Shown: positions 36,037 to 44,662 of the stretch, piece by piece | How positions within the stretch are numbered: position 1 is the first letter of the stretch | Layout: the number at the start of each line of letters is the position of its first letter | Assembly (NCBI GenBank): GCA_902544135.1 | Contig: CACCBF010000002.1 | Coordinates: 104,596 to 168,595, forward strand | From: an uncultured Pelagibacteraceae bacterium | Lineage (GTDB): Bacteria > Pseudomonadota > Alphaproteobacteria > Pelagibacterales > Pelagibacteraceae | DNA: 64,000 bases | Direction of reading: 5' to 3' | The notes under the pieces: generated by a model | Told to the model about the DNA's origin: nothing | Database searches by the model: none | Seen by the model: only the letters and a program-made list of their open reading frames with translations | Made by a program: the position numbers and the translations under genes

Positions 36037-36258
36037 ATGTTTATAAAAAAATATCTAAAGTGGATCAGTACGTTTCTTGTTTTAGTCGGAATACTTCTTA
36101 CAAATTTAAATATATATCCATTAAATATATATTTTCATGGATTAGGAGTTGTTGGATGGACTATCGCTGGATTTATCAGCAAAGATAAAGCGATACTAAC
36201 AAACTTCGGATTACAAATTCCATTATTTGTTATTGGGATTTATAAGATTATTTTTTAA
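36037..36258 (+). CDS. Small two-helix membrane protein
   Basis: 73 aa from the ATG at 36037. An in-frame ATG at 36022 exists, but GAAAGGAA lies between the two and makes a good Shine-Dalgarno for the second. Helices at about 9-28 and 35-52 and a hydrophobic C-terminus (PLFVIGIYKIIF). The middle (NIYFHGLGVVGWTIAGFISKD) resembles a small uncharacterised membrane family (DUF6552-like), which I give tentatively. It abuts arsC directly, so it may be co-transcribed. Function unknown. Confidence 0.7.
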   Translation: MFIKKYLKWISTFLVLVGILLTNLNIYPLNIYFHGLGVVGWTIAGFISKDKAILTNFGLQIPLFVIGIYKIIF

Positions 36259-36690
36259 ATGAAGAATATATTGTTTGTATGCACAGGTAATTCAGCAAGA
36301 AGTATTATTGCTGAAAGTATTATAAATAATGAGTATGACGATTTGTATAAAGGTTTTAGTGCCGGGAGTAATCCAACAGGAAAAGTAAATGAAGATGTGA
36401 AGAATTATTTATTATCAAAACATTATGATCTTTCTAATTATAGATCTAAAAATTTTAATGAGTTTATTAATGGTCAAATTAAAATGGATTATGTGATTAC
36501 AGTTTGTAATAATGCCAATAATGAAGTCTGTCCTATTTGGCCAAATAAAGATCAGATAATTCATTGGGATATAGAGGATCCTGTTAAATTACTTAATGAA
36601 ACAAACGACTTAAATAAAAAAGATGAAATAATAGAAAAAGTTTACAATAATATTCATAAAAGAATAAAGGAACTGCTTTATGAAAAATAA
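36259..36690 (+). CDS. arsC: Arsenate reductase, thioredoxin-coupled type
   Basis: Low-molecular-weight phosphatase fold that reduces arsenate to arsenite. 143 aa. The P-loop CTGNSAR (C8-x5-R14) opens the protein, and two further cysteines, C83 and C91 (TVCNNANNEVCP), match the redox relay of the thioredoxin-type enzyme. This separates it from a plain tyrosine phosphatase. The next gene, an AqpS-like channel, overlaps by 11 bases, so a coupled detoxification pair is likely: reduce arsenate, let arsenite leave through the channel. Confidence 0.88.
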   Translation: MKNILFVCTGNSARSIIAESIINNEYDDLYKGFSAGSNPTGKVNEDVKNYLLSKHYDLSNYRSKNFNEFINGQIKMDYVITVCNNANNEVCPIWPNKDQIIHWDIEDPVKLLNETNDLNKKDEIIEKVYNNIHKRIKELLYEK

Positions 36691-37339
36691 AAGCCGCTAT
36701 TTTCTTGCTGAATTATTAGGCAGTTGTTTTTTAGTAATGATTATTGTTGGTTCAGGTTTAATGGCTGAAAACTTAACTAATGATGTTGCTGTGATGTTAA
36801 TAGCTAATACTATAGCAACAGGATCAGGTTTATTTGTGCTTATTACAGTATTTGCTGATGTATCAGGAGCTCACTTTAATCCATTTGTAAGTATCGCAAT
36901 GACAATAACAGGTAAATTAAAAAAGAAACTATTACCCTTTTATATTATTGCTCAATTAGTTGGTTGCTTAATTGGTGTTGGTTTAGCTAATTTCTTTTTT
37001 GAACATGAGATTTATGAATTATCTACTAAGTCAAGAGATGGGATTTACATATTCACATCTGAGGTAATAGCAACATTAGGGCTTATAATTATAATTTTTG
37101 GGTCTATGAAGTCAGGCAAAATTGCTGTTGCTGCTAGTGTTGGTCTTTATATTACTGCTGGTTATTGGTTTACTTCTTCAACTTCTTTTGCAAATCCTGC
37201 GGTTGCTATTGCCAGAACATTTACAGAATCTTTTACTGGTATTAGTTATTTAAATACTCCTTATTATATTTTAGCTGAGCTTATTGGAATGTTAATTGCT
37301 GTACTTATTGTTAAAAAGTTATTTTTAGAAAAAAATTGA
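36680..37339 (+). CDS. AqpS-like aquaglyceroporin, probable arsenite channel
   Basis: MIP-family channel, 219 aa, six helices plus two half-helices. The first NPA box is changed to NPF (AHFNPFVS, N67-F69) and the second is NPA (FANPAVAIAR, N172-A174). The residue after the second NPA, usually the selectivity-filter Arg, is Val175, so the pore should be wider than in a strict water channel. In Sinorhizobium meliloti aqpS sits with arsC and conducts arsenite (established). The gene overlaps arsC, so the same role is inferred. No arsR, arsB or acr3 in the window. Confidence 0.82.
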   Translation: MKNKSRYFLAELLGSCFLVMIIVGSGLMAENLTNDVAVMLIANTIATGSGLFVLITVFADVSGAHFNPFVSIAMTITGKLKKKLLPFYIIAQLVGCLIGVGLANFFFEHEIYELSTKSRDGIYIFTSEVIATLGLIIIIFGSMKSGKIAVAASVGLYITAGYWFTSSTSFANPAVAIARTFTESFTGISYLNTPYYILAELIGMLIAVLIVKKLFLEKN

Positions 37340-37827
37340 AAAATATAAAACTTACCAATCGAATTAGTTTAATTAACAAAAAATTTAAAAAAAAAGAGTT
37401 TTATCATTATCTTAAAACTTCTAATCTTTCATTAGTAATACCTAAGATTAAAGACAAATATGTAGTAGTTTCCCAAAAAAGAGTTCCAATTAATAAAATT
37501 AACTACGAGTTTCCTTCTGGCATAGTGGAAAAAAAGGAAACAACTCTCCAATCAGCATATAAGGAATTAAGAGAAGAAACAGGATATAGATCAAGATCAA
37601 AATTGAGTAAAATAATAACTTTTTATAATGAACCTGGAAGACTAACTACTAAAATTACTGGTTATTACACAGAAGACTTAATTAAAATTTCGAAACCAGA
37701 ACAAGGTATTAGAATTCATCTTTTTAATCAAAGAGAGATATTTAAATTAATATTAAATCAAAAATTCAATAATAGTTCTCATATAGCAATGTTTTTTTAT
37801 TTAATAACAGTTCTTAAAAAACTATAA
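37336..37827 (+). CDS. Nudix hydrolase
   Basis: 163 aa. Nudix box at about residues 62-84, GIVEKKETTLQSAYKELREETGY, is G-x5-E-x7-K-E-x-x-E-E-x-G, with K for the usual first Arg. YEFPSGIVEKKE and FYNEPGRLTT resemble ADP-ribose pyrophosphatase-type enzymes. The start is TTG at 37336, which overlaps the TGA stop of the channel gene as TTGA, so translation is probably coupled. Substrate not predictable. It may be only a passenger of the arsenic operon. Confidence 0.85.
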   Translation: MKNIKLTNRISLINKKFKKKEFYHYLKTSNLSLVIPKIKDKYVVVSQKRVPINKINYEFPSGIVEKKETTLQSAYKELREETGYRSRSKLSKIITFYNEPGRLTTKITGYYTEDLIKISKPEQGIRIHLFNQREIFKLILNQKFNNSSHIAMFFYLITVLKKL

Positions 37828-37906
37828 ACTAAAGGTTGTATCAAAATATCTTTTTTATTTAAGGATTATATGATTATATCAAATATTAAATAATTCGGAG
37901 GCAGTA

Positions 37907-38116
37907 ATGAGAAAAAAACTAAAAAAAAATGAAAAGAAAAAAACAAAGATATTAAAATCAATAGACAAACTTAAAAATAAAATTACAGCAAAAGAAAAAA
38001 AATTATCAAGCCTTAATATTAAAATTGCTGGTCTAGAAAAAAAGGTTGCAGAAAAAAAAGCAAAAAAGCTTGCTAAGAAAAATGCAGAGCAGTCTCCTGC
38101 ATCTATAAATAATTAA
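37907..38116 (+). CDS. Lysine-rich small coiled-coil protein
   Basis: 69 aa, 24 of them Lys by count, with one Arg and no Cys, Trp, Tyr or Phe. The pattern of Lys/Glu with Leu/Ile every third or fourth residue (KSIDKLKNKITAKEKKLSSL) suggests a helical coiled coil, ending in an Ala/Lys tail and SPASINN. A strong ribosome-binding site (ttcggaggcagta) precedes the ATG, stronger than for most genes here. Could be nucleic-acid-binding like H1-type or HU-like basic proteins, but I recognise no family. It stands alone with its own upstream region. Confidence 0.75.
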   Translation: MRKKLKKNEKKKTKILKSIDKLKNKITAKEKKLSSLNIKIAGLEKKVAEKKAKKLAKKNAEQSPASINN

Positions 38117-38127
38117 TTCCAAATCGT

Positions 38128-38161
38128 CTTTCTCCCTTCTCATTTAAGAGAAGGAAGAAAG
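38128..38161. terminator. Long pyrimidine/purine hairpin after the lysine-rich gene
   Basis: CTTTCTCCCTTCTC, six bases, then GAGAAGGAAGAAAG: a 14-bp stem with one C-A mismatch. It lies 11 bases after the stop of the lysine-rich protein. It lacks a run of T on either side, so it may be a processing or stability hairpin, not an intrinsic terminator. The bases up to ppx (38162-38337) contain only a Shine-Dalgarno-like aggggaag followed by ATG AAT ATT TAA, which I do not call a gene. Confidence 0.5.
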
Positions 38162-38337
38162 TAGTTAATCAACAAAATTTAAACAGGGGAAGAAATAATG
38201 AATATTTAAACTTTGATGGTGCTTTATACATAAACTAAATTACAAAATTATTTACTTATTATTAAAGTTAAATGAATTTAAATTAAAATAATGTTACAAA
38301 AAAATATCACTCAATTAAAAATAGAATTAAATTTAAT

Positions 38338-39849
38338 TTATCTTGAATTATTTGAGTAAATTACTCTTGGTTCTAAAAATAATTCTCTAGCAAGAGCTTT
38401 AAATCTTTTAGTAACTTGTTTTGAGATTATTTCTTGATGTTGTGATGGAATTTTTAAAAATACAGCATTACCTCTTTTATACAATTTAAACTCTTCAAGA
38501 AATATCGTAGATATCGAGGTCAATGATTGTGAAAATCTCAATGCTGCTCCAACTTGTTTGCTTGAAAAAATTTCATTATTATTTAAAAAAGTTAGATACT
38601 CGATCTTTGGATTATACTTGATACTACAGTACCGCCAATAACATGACAAAGCTAATTGTATTCTTTCTTTATGAGTCAATCTAAGTAAAGGAGTATTTAT
38701 TGTTTCTTGAAATACCAATTCAGCTTTTTGAAATGCTCCTAATCCCCAATCCATATGACTTAATACACATGCCAGATATAATAATTTCTTATTAAAATGT
38801 TCATTGCCTTCAAAAACTGGCTGAATAAAATCATAATATTTTTTATAGTTCGATCCTAGATCACCTCTTTTTTTTGCAATATTCTCAAGTGCTTTATGAA
38901 AAATTTCTGATTCTTTTACATCTTTGAAATAGTCAATTGATAAAGAACCTTCACGCAAACCGCTTATAGAACAAATTATATTTCTTGGATTTGTAACTCT
39001 CATAATTTCATCAAGTATAATGCAACTATAAGGTAAATACGCTGTTCTAGATTTTGAAATATACTCAACTGTTTTAAGTTTAGATTTATTAAAAGATGAA
39101 ATTTTTTCAACAAACTTAGATAAAACATTGTTATCAATACTATATTGATGAATTATATGTACCGGATGATTATTTTGAAAAAGATGTAATTTAAATAATG
39201 CTCGCCAGGTACCTCCAACTAAATATAGATTATTAAATTTCTTTTTTGAAAGCCATTTTTCTTCTCTTAATAATTTTTTGATATATTTTGCTAAATTTCT
39301 TTTTTTAACTATAGGATTATTTAATAATCTTAAAACTCCAATAGGTAATGAGGTTTTATTAGTAACTATATTATTTTCAACTCGAGCTAATTCTAAACTT
39401 CCACCTCCAAGATCAGCAACTAATCCATTGACATTTTCAAAGCCTATTTTTACTCCCTCAGCTGAGCATTCAGCTTCTTCTTCACCAGATAATATATTAA
39501 TCTTAGTTTTAAAAAGTTTTTCAACTTCATTAATAAATGGTTTTGTATCAGTCGCTTCTCTTAAAACTGCTGTTGCAATAATTTTAAGATTTGTGATTTT
39601 TGAAACATTTAAAATTTCAGAGAATCTTTTTAAAACTTTTAAAGCATATTCGGTACCAGATCTGTGAAGTTTTTTGGATTTATCTAAATTTTTTCCAAGT
39701 TCACAAACTGCTTTTTCATTAAAAAAAGGCACACGAGAAGAACTGAAATCTTCATAAATTAGCATTCTTATAGAGTTTGATCCAATGTCTATTATAGCTA
39801 ATTTTGCCTGATTTAATTTTAAACTATTTTTACTTTTAATTACTTCCAC
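38338..39849 (-). CDS. ppx: Exopolyphosphatase, Ppx/GppA family
   Basis: Releases phosphate from polyphosphate ends. 503 aa. The ASKHA-fold phosphate loops are AIIDIGSNSIRMLIYE near residue 18 and VADLGGGSLELARV, with SGEEEAECSAEGVKIGFE between. The C-terminal ~200 residues form the helical HD-like domain. Start is GTG at 39847-39849 with no nearby in-frame ATG; it overlaps the ppk end by 14 bases. Paired with ppk, so polyphosphate is made and broken by one operon. Confidence 0.92.
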   Translation of the reverse strand: MEVIKSKNSLKLNQAKLAIIDIGSNSIRMLIYEDFSSSRVPFFNEKAVCELGKNLDKSKKLHRSGTEYALKVLKRFSEILNVSKITNLKIIATAVLREATDTKPFINEVEKLFKTKINILSGEEEAECSAEGVKIGFENVNGLVADLGGGSLELARVENNIVTNKTSLPIGVLRLLNNPIVKKRNLAKYIKKLLREEKWLSKKKFNNLYLVGGTWRALFKLHLFQNNHPVHIIHQYSIDNNVLSKFVEKISSFNKSKLKTVEYISKSRTAYLPYSCIILDEIMRVTNPRNIICSISGLREGSLSIDYFKDVKESEIFHKALENIAKKRGDLGSNYKKYYDFIQPVFEGNEHFNKKLLYLACVLSHMDWGLGAFQKAELVFQETINTPLLRLTHKERIQLALSCYWRYCSIKYNPKIEYLTFLNNNEIFSSKQVGAALRFSQSLTSISTIFLEEFKLYKRGNAVFLKIPSQHQEIISKQVTKRFKALARELFLEPRVIYSNNSR

Positions 39850-41992
39850 TTTTAATCAATCTTAAGTGCAGTTGTTTAGGCTGCATTCTTAGTTTAGCTT
39901 TACCTCTTCCAGATAAGCTCGGATTATTCATAAAATATTCATGAGCTGAAAAGGAATCGCTCTTACTATATTTAATTTTTTTATAATTACCATCAGCTTC
40001 AAGTTCCCAGCTCTGATTAGTATCAAGATAATTTGCCAACATTATTTGATCTAAGATCTGTTCATGAACAGTCTCATTTTCAATTGGGACTAGAAGTTCT
40101 ACCCTTCGATTTAAATTTCTCGGCATTAAATCAGCTGACGAAATAAATACTTTTGCATTTCTATTAGGCATTTTTTTTGTACCATTACTAAAGCAGTAAA
40201 TTCTAGAATGCTCTAAAAATCTTCCTATGATACTTTTTACAAATATGTTTTCTGATCTATCTTTTACTCCTGGTCTTAAACAACAAACACCCCTTACAAA
40301 TAAATGAATTTTTACACCAGCATTCGAAGCTTCATAAAATTTATCAATAATTTCTGGATCTACTAAAGAGTTCATTTTTGCCCAAATAGCTGCAAATTTT
40401 CCATTTTTAGAATTTTTAATTTCAACATCAATATTTTCATTTAAGGTTTGCCTCATATTTACTGGCGAAATAGAAATTTTATTTAAATTTTTTGGTTTTG
40501 CGTATCCTGTTACATAATTGAAAAACTTTTCAACATCTGATGCCATTTTCTTATCACAACTAAATAAAGACAAATCAGTATAAATTTTAGCATTTACTGG
40601 ATGATAATTGCCAGTTCCTAAATGAAAATAAGTTTGTATTTTACCCTGTTCTCTTCTTAAAACTAATGATGATTTTGCATGAGTTTTATATTTAGCAAAA
40701 CCATAAACAATTTGAACACCTACTTTTTCTAAACTTCTTGATAGTTGAATATTAGCTTCCTCATCAAATCTAGCTTTAATTTCAATTAAAGCGGTAACTG
40801 TTTTTCCGTTTTCTGCAGCTGTTATTAAAGCTTTAACAATAGGTGAGTCTAGAGTTGTTCTATATAGAGTTTGTTTTATAGCTATAACTTTTTTATCATT
40901 TGCTGCTTGGTTTAAAAATTCAATTACTGAGTCAAATGTTTCAAAAGGATGATGAACAACTAAATCTTTCTTTTTAATAGTTTCAAAAAAATTATCATTA
41001 TATTCTTTTAATCTTTCAACTTCTCTAGGTGTAAAATGTTTAAATCTTAATTTTGGATTTTTTACTTTACATATTTGATCTATATCTTGAATTCCAACAA
41101 GGCCAGCAACATCATAAATATAGTCAGGATTTATATCTAATTTATTAGTTATAAATCTTATCAATTCGTTATCACTATTTTCAAGAACCTCTAAACGAAC
41201 AATATCACCCGTTCTACGTCTTTTTAAAGCCAATTCAAAAGATCTAACCAAATCTTCTGCTTCCTCTTGAATCTCTACATCGCTGTCTCTTATTACTCTA
41301 AAAATCATTTTCTTTTCTAAATCATGATCTGGAAAAATTTCATTAGCAAAAAAACTTATTACATCATCAAGAATCACAAATTTCTTATGATTTTTTGAAG
41401 ACTCAATTTCAATAAATCTAGATAATGCTTTTGGTATTACTATTATTGAGTTTAAAATCCTTTTTTTATTTTTTTTTCTTAACTTCATTACAATTGCTCT
41501 TCCTTGATTGATTATAAATGGAAATGGATGTGCAGGATCAATTGCTGATGGTGTTAATAAAGGGTAAATCTCTTCTTTAAATATTTCTAAAAGTTTTTTT
41601 TTATCCTTAGTATTTAAATTAACTGGTTTAACTAAATTGGTATTATTTTTTTTTAATTCCATAATCAGTTGAATAAAAATTTTGTTCTGTTTTTTTAATA
41701 GATTCTTAGTTTCAAGCACTACCTCATCCATTTGCTCTTCAGGTGTCAAACCATCAGAGCTTAGTGAGTCAACTTCTTGTTTTATTTGACTATATAACCC
41801 AGCTACACGGACCATAAAAAATTCATCTAGATTAGACCCAGCAATTGATAAAAACTTTACTCTTTCATAAAGAGGATTTTCGATATTTTGCGCCTCTAAA
41901 AGTACTCTATCGTTGAATTTTAACCAAGAAAGCTCTCTATTTATATATTTAGATTTCAACTCTTCTTTATGTTGTTTTTTTAAAGCAGTCAT
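39836..41992 (-). CDS. ppk1: Polyphosphate kinase 1
   Basis: Reversible ATP-driven synthesis of polyphosphate. 718 aa. YINRELSWLKFNDRVLLEAQ is the N-terminal family motif; the phosphorylated His lies in FAKYKTHAKSSLVLRRE, and YFHLGTGNYHPVNAKIYTD follows; DPAHPFPFI is another landmark. The C-terminal phospholipase-D-like domain ends GRGKAKLRMQPK. First of the ppk-ppx pair, divergent from sixA by only 13 bases, so the two promoters must overlap or lie inside the genes. Confidence 0.96.
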   Translation of the reverse strand: MTALKKQHKEELKSKYINRELSWLKFNDRVLLEAQNIENPLYERVKFLSIAGSNLDEFFMVRVAGLYSQIKQEVDSLSSDGLTPEEQMDEVVLETKNLLKKQNKIFIQLIMELKKNNTNLVKPVNLNTKDKKKLLEIFKEEIYPLLTPSAIDPAHPFPFIINQGRAIVMKLRKKNKKRILNSIIVIPKALSRFIEIESSKNHKKFVILDDVISFFANEIFPDHDLEKKMIFRVIRDSDVEIQEEAEDLVRSFELALKRRRTGDIVRLEVLENSDNELIRFITNKLDINPDYIYDVAGLVGIQDIDQICKVKNPKLRFKHFTPREVERLKEYNDNFFETIKKKDLVVHHPFETFDSVIEFLNQAANDKKVIAIKQTLYRTTLDSPIVKALITAAENGKTVTALIEIKARFDEEANIQLSRSLEKVGVQIVYGFAKYKTHAKSSLVLRREQGKIQTYFHLGTGNYHPVNAKIYTDLSLFSCDKKMASDVEKFFNYVTGYAKPKNLNKISISPVNMRQTLNENIDVEIKNSKNGKFAAIWAKMNSLVDPEIIDKFYEASNAGVKIHLFVRGVCCLRPGVKDRSENIFVKSIIGRFLEHSRIYCFSNGTKKMPNRNAKVFISSADLMPRNLNRRVELLVPIENETVHEQILDQIMLANYLDTNQSWELEADGNYKKIKYSKSDSFSAHEYFMNNPSLSGRGKAKLRMQPKQLHLRLIKSGSN

Positions 41993-42005
41993 ATATTTAG
42001 ATTTT

Positions 42006-42530
42006 ATGTATCAATTATATGTCATGAGACACGCAAAATCTAGTTGGGATGATTTAAGTATTAATGATTTTGATAGACCACTTACTAAAAGAGGCAAGAA
42101 AAATGCAAAAATGATTTGTGAATTTTTTGTTAAAAAAAAATTTGAATTTGATTATGCATTAATTTCATCATCAAAAAGAACAAAAAAAACTTTTCAAATT
42201 TTATCCAAGAAAATTAATAAGCCAAAAAAAGTTAATTTTTCAAAAGATTTATATTTAGTTGATGAGAATGCAATTGTAAAAAAAATTAAAGAAATATCCA
42301 GTGAATATAAATCAATTTTGATTATAAACCATGAACCATCAGTGAAAAATTTAGTACGAAATCTTACAAAAAATCATAATACGAATAATTTTAAACTAAT
42401 GAATTATAAATTCCCCACAGCAGCATTTGCAAAAATTGAGTTTGATATTAAATCCTGGAATGAAGTTGAGAAAAAGGGAGTATTAAAAAAATTTATAAGA
42501 CCCAAAGATCTTCAAGATTCTAAAGAATAA
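42006..42530 (+). CDS. sixA: Phosphohistidine phosphatase SixA-like
   Basis: Histidine-phosphatase (branch 2/SixA) enzyme, 174 aa from the ATG at 42006. An earlier in-frame start would overlap ppk and precede the family opening MYQLYVMRHAKSSWDD. RHAKSSW is the catalytic RHG-type motif, LTKRGKKNAK and ALISSSKRTKKTFQ the second and third segments, and INHEPSVKNL the second catalytic His. It overlaps phoB at their 3' ends by 19 bases on opposite strands. May dephosphorylate His in phosphorelay or PTS proteins (family knowledge). Confidence 0.85.
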   Translation: MYQLYVMRHAKSSWDDLSINDFDRPLTKRGKKNAKMICEFFVKKKFEFDYALISSSKRTKKTFQILSKKINKPKKVNFSKDLYLVDENAIVKKIKEISSEYKSILIINHEPSVKNLVRNLTKNHNTNNFKLMNYKFPTAAFAKIEFDIKSWNEVEKKGVLKKFIRPKDLQDSKE

Positions 42531-43195
42531 CCAGCTGATCTTACTGTTCTAATTAAAGGTTTTGTATTTTGTATGTTAATTGCTTGTCTTAATCTTCTAA
42601 TATGAACATCAACTGTTCTAGACTCAACATATATATTTTCTCCCCAAACATTGTTTAAGAGTTGTTCTCTTGAATAAACTCTTTTTGGATTTTTGATAAA
42701 AAAATCTAAGAGTTTAAATTCAGTTGGACCCAAAGTAATTTCTTTATCTTTTCTATAAACTCTTTTTGTAATCCGATCTATTTTTAAATCAGTAAATTCT
42801 ACAATGTCTGATGATGATTGAGGTTTAGATCTTCTCAATAAAGATTTAATTCTAGCATTCAATTCTTTTTGACTAAAAGGTTTAGTTACATAATCATCTG
42901 CACCTGTATCAAATGCTTTTAATTTGTCTTCTTCCTCCCCTTTTGCAGTTAACATAATGACAGGAATATCATTAAACTTATTATCTTTTTTTAAGTTTTT
43001 ACAAATTTCAACACCAGATAATTCTGGTAACATCCAATCCATTAATATTAAATCTGGCTGTTTTAATTTTATTTGTTTAAGAGCATCTTCTCCATTTTCT
43101 GAATGACTGACTTTATAACCTTCTTTTTCAAGATTGTACTTTAACAAACTAACAATTGATGCTTCATCTTCAGCTATGAAAACATGAGCTGACAT
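42512..43195 (-). CDS. phoB: Phosphate regulon response regulator
   Basis: OmpR-type response regulator that activates phosphate-starvation genes. 227 aa. The receiver domain has the acidic pair near residues 10-11 and the phosphoacceptor D53 in LILMDWMLPELSG, the Thr in VIMLTAKGEE and the Lys in YVTKPFSQKEL. The DNA-binding winged helix (about 130-227) ends VDVHIRRLRQAINIQNTKPL, typical of PhoB. Last gene of pstC-A-B-phoU-phoB, 3 bases after phoU; partner kinase PhoR is at 49241. Confidence 0.93.
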   Translation of the reverse strand: MSAHVFIAEDEASIVSLLKYNLEKEGYKVSHSENGEDALKQIKLKQPDLILMDWMLPELSGVEICKNLKKDNKFNDIPVIMLTAKGEEEDKLKAFDTGADDYVTKPFSQKELNARIKSLLRRSKPQSSSDIVEFTDLKIDRITKRVYRKDKEITLGPTEFKLLDFFIKNPKRVYSREQLLNNVWGENIYVESRTVDVHIRRLRQAINIQNTKPLIRTVRSAGYSLES

Positions 43196-43198
43196 AAA

Positions 43199-43906
43199 TC
43201 ATTTTTCTCCGGTTACAATTGGCTCTGTTCCCTTAGGTCTATCACCTTCTAAATATTCGCCTTTAACTAAATAATAAACTTGTTCTGCAACATTTGTAGT
43301 ATGATCACCAATACGCTCTATGTTTTTAGTTACAAACAATAAATGGGTTCCATCTTCTAAATTTTTTTCATTTTCTTTAAGATATTTTATAACTTCTTGC
43401 ATACAAAGATTTGTTAGATCATCTATTTGCTCATCACCTTCCCAAACATTTACTGCCATTGGCGCAGATCTTTCTAGATAAGCATCTAATGTTGATTTTA
43501 ATTGTTTTTGAACATTGGTAGATACTCTATTCAATGAGTCTACCAAGTTCTTTGGAAGATTTTCGTTAAGCAAAAGTGTTCTCTTGGATATATTTTTTGC
43601 TAAATCACCTATTCTTTCTAAATCTGAAGACATTTTCAAAGCCGTTACTGTCTCTCTTAAATCAATTGCCATAGGTTGTCTTAAAGCAATTAAATTCACA
43701 ACTTGCTGTTCAATTAAAGTCTCATATTTATCTATTTTTTCATCTTCTTGAATAACAGCTTCTGCAATATTATTATCTCTTGTTGTAATGGCTTGAATTG
43801 CTTTACCTAAAGAATCTTCACATGCACTTCCCATTTTAATTATATTAGCATTAAGATTTTTTAGTTCTTCTTCGTAAGATTTGACTGTATGTGGTGCTTC
43901 AGACAT
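43199..43906 (-). CDS. phoU: Phosphate transport regulator PhoU
   Basis: Links PstSCAB to PhoR to silence the Pho response when phosphate is sufficient. 235 aa, two repeats of a three-helix bundle with the metal-binding motifs (E/D)xxxD in AVIQEDEKIDKYETLIE and VWEGDEQIDDLTNL, and DLERIGDLAKNI and NIERIGDHTTNVAE. ATG shares a base with the pstB stop. Confidence 0.96.
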   Translation of the reverse strand: MSEAPHTVKSYEEELKNLNANIIKMGSACEDSLGKAIQAITTRDNNIAEAVIQEDEKIDKYETLIEQQVVNLIALRQPMAIDLRETVTALKMSSDLERIGDLAKNISKRTLLLNENLPKNLVDSLNRVSTNVQKQLKSTLDAYLERSAPMAVNVWEGDEQIDDLTNLCMQEVIKYLKENEKNLEDGTHLLFVTKNIERIGDHTTNVAEQVYYLVKGEYLEGDRPKGTEPIVTGEK

Positions 43907-44661
43907 TATCCAAACCTCCCTGTTATATAATCTTGCGTTTTTTTAGTATCAGGATTCTTAAATATTTTATCAGTAGATCCATGTTCAATCAATTGACCTA
44001 AATGAAAAAAACCTGTATTTTGAGAAACACGTGCTGCTTGAGCCATAGAATGAGTTACAATTATTATTGTGTGCTCTTTTTTTAACTCATCAATCAATTC
44101 TTCAATTTGTGCTGTTGCTATTGGATCTAATGCTGAACAAGGTTCATCCATTAATATAACTTCAGGTCTTACAGAAATCGCTCTAGCAATACAAAGTCTT
44201 TGCTGTTGTCCTCCAGATAATCCAGTTCCAGGTTCATGCAACCTATCTTTTACCTCTTCCCATAGTGCAGCCTTTTTCAAACTAGTTTCAACAATTTCAT
44301 CCATTTCTTGTTTTGATTGAGCCATACCATGAATTGTTGGACCGTAAGACACATTTTCATATAAAGTTTTTGGGAAAGGATTGGGTTTTTGAAAAACCAT
44401 ACCAATTTTTTCTCTTAGTCTTACGACATCACAACTTTTATCATTGATATTAAAATCATTAATTAAAATTTCTCCTTTAACACTACAGATATCAATTACA
44501 TCATTCATTCTATTAAGACATCTTAGGAAAGTTGATTTACCACAACCAGATGGACCAATTAATGCCGTTACTTGATTTTCCTCAATATCTAAACTTATAT
44601 TAAAGAGCGCTTGTTTTTTTCCATAAAAAACATCAACATCTTTTGCTTTAATCTTTATCAT
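43906..44661 (-). CDS. pstB: Phosphate ABC transporter ATP-binding protein
   Basis: ATPase of the phosphate importer. 251 aa from the ATG at 44659-44661. An ATG at 44682 is possible, but GGAG lies 6 bases before the inner ATG and the longer form adds only seven residues. Walker [10 protein letters not shown], signature [14 protein letters not shown], Walker [26 protein letters not shown] is a PstB landmark. The stop codon shares a base with phoU and the ATG lies next to the pstA stop. Confidence 0.97.
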   Translation of the reverse strand: MIKIKAKDVDVFYGKKQALFNISLDIEENQVTALIGPSGCGKSTFLRCLNRMNDVIDICSVKGEILINDFNINDKSCDVVRLREKIGMVFQKPNPFPKTLYENVSYGPTIHGMAQSKQEMDEIVETSLKKAALWEEVKDRLHEPGTGLSGGQQQRLCIARAISVRPEVILMDEPCSALDPIATAQIEELIDELKKEHTIIIVTHSMAQAARVSQNTGFFHLGQLIEHGSTDKIFKNPDTKKTQDYITGRFG

Positions 44662-44662
44662 T

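Noticed and set aside
41913-42005. Longer SixA starting inside ppk
   Set aside because: The region is the ppk 5' end on the other strand, and the family motif begins right after the ATG at 42006.
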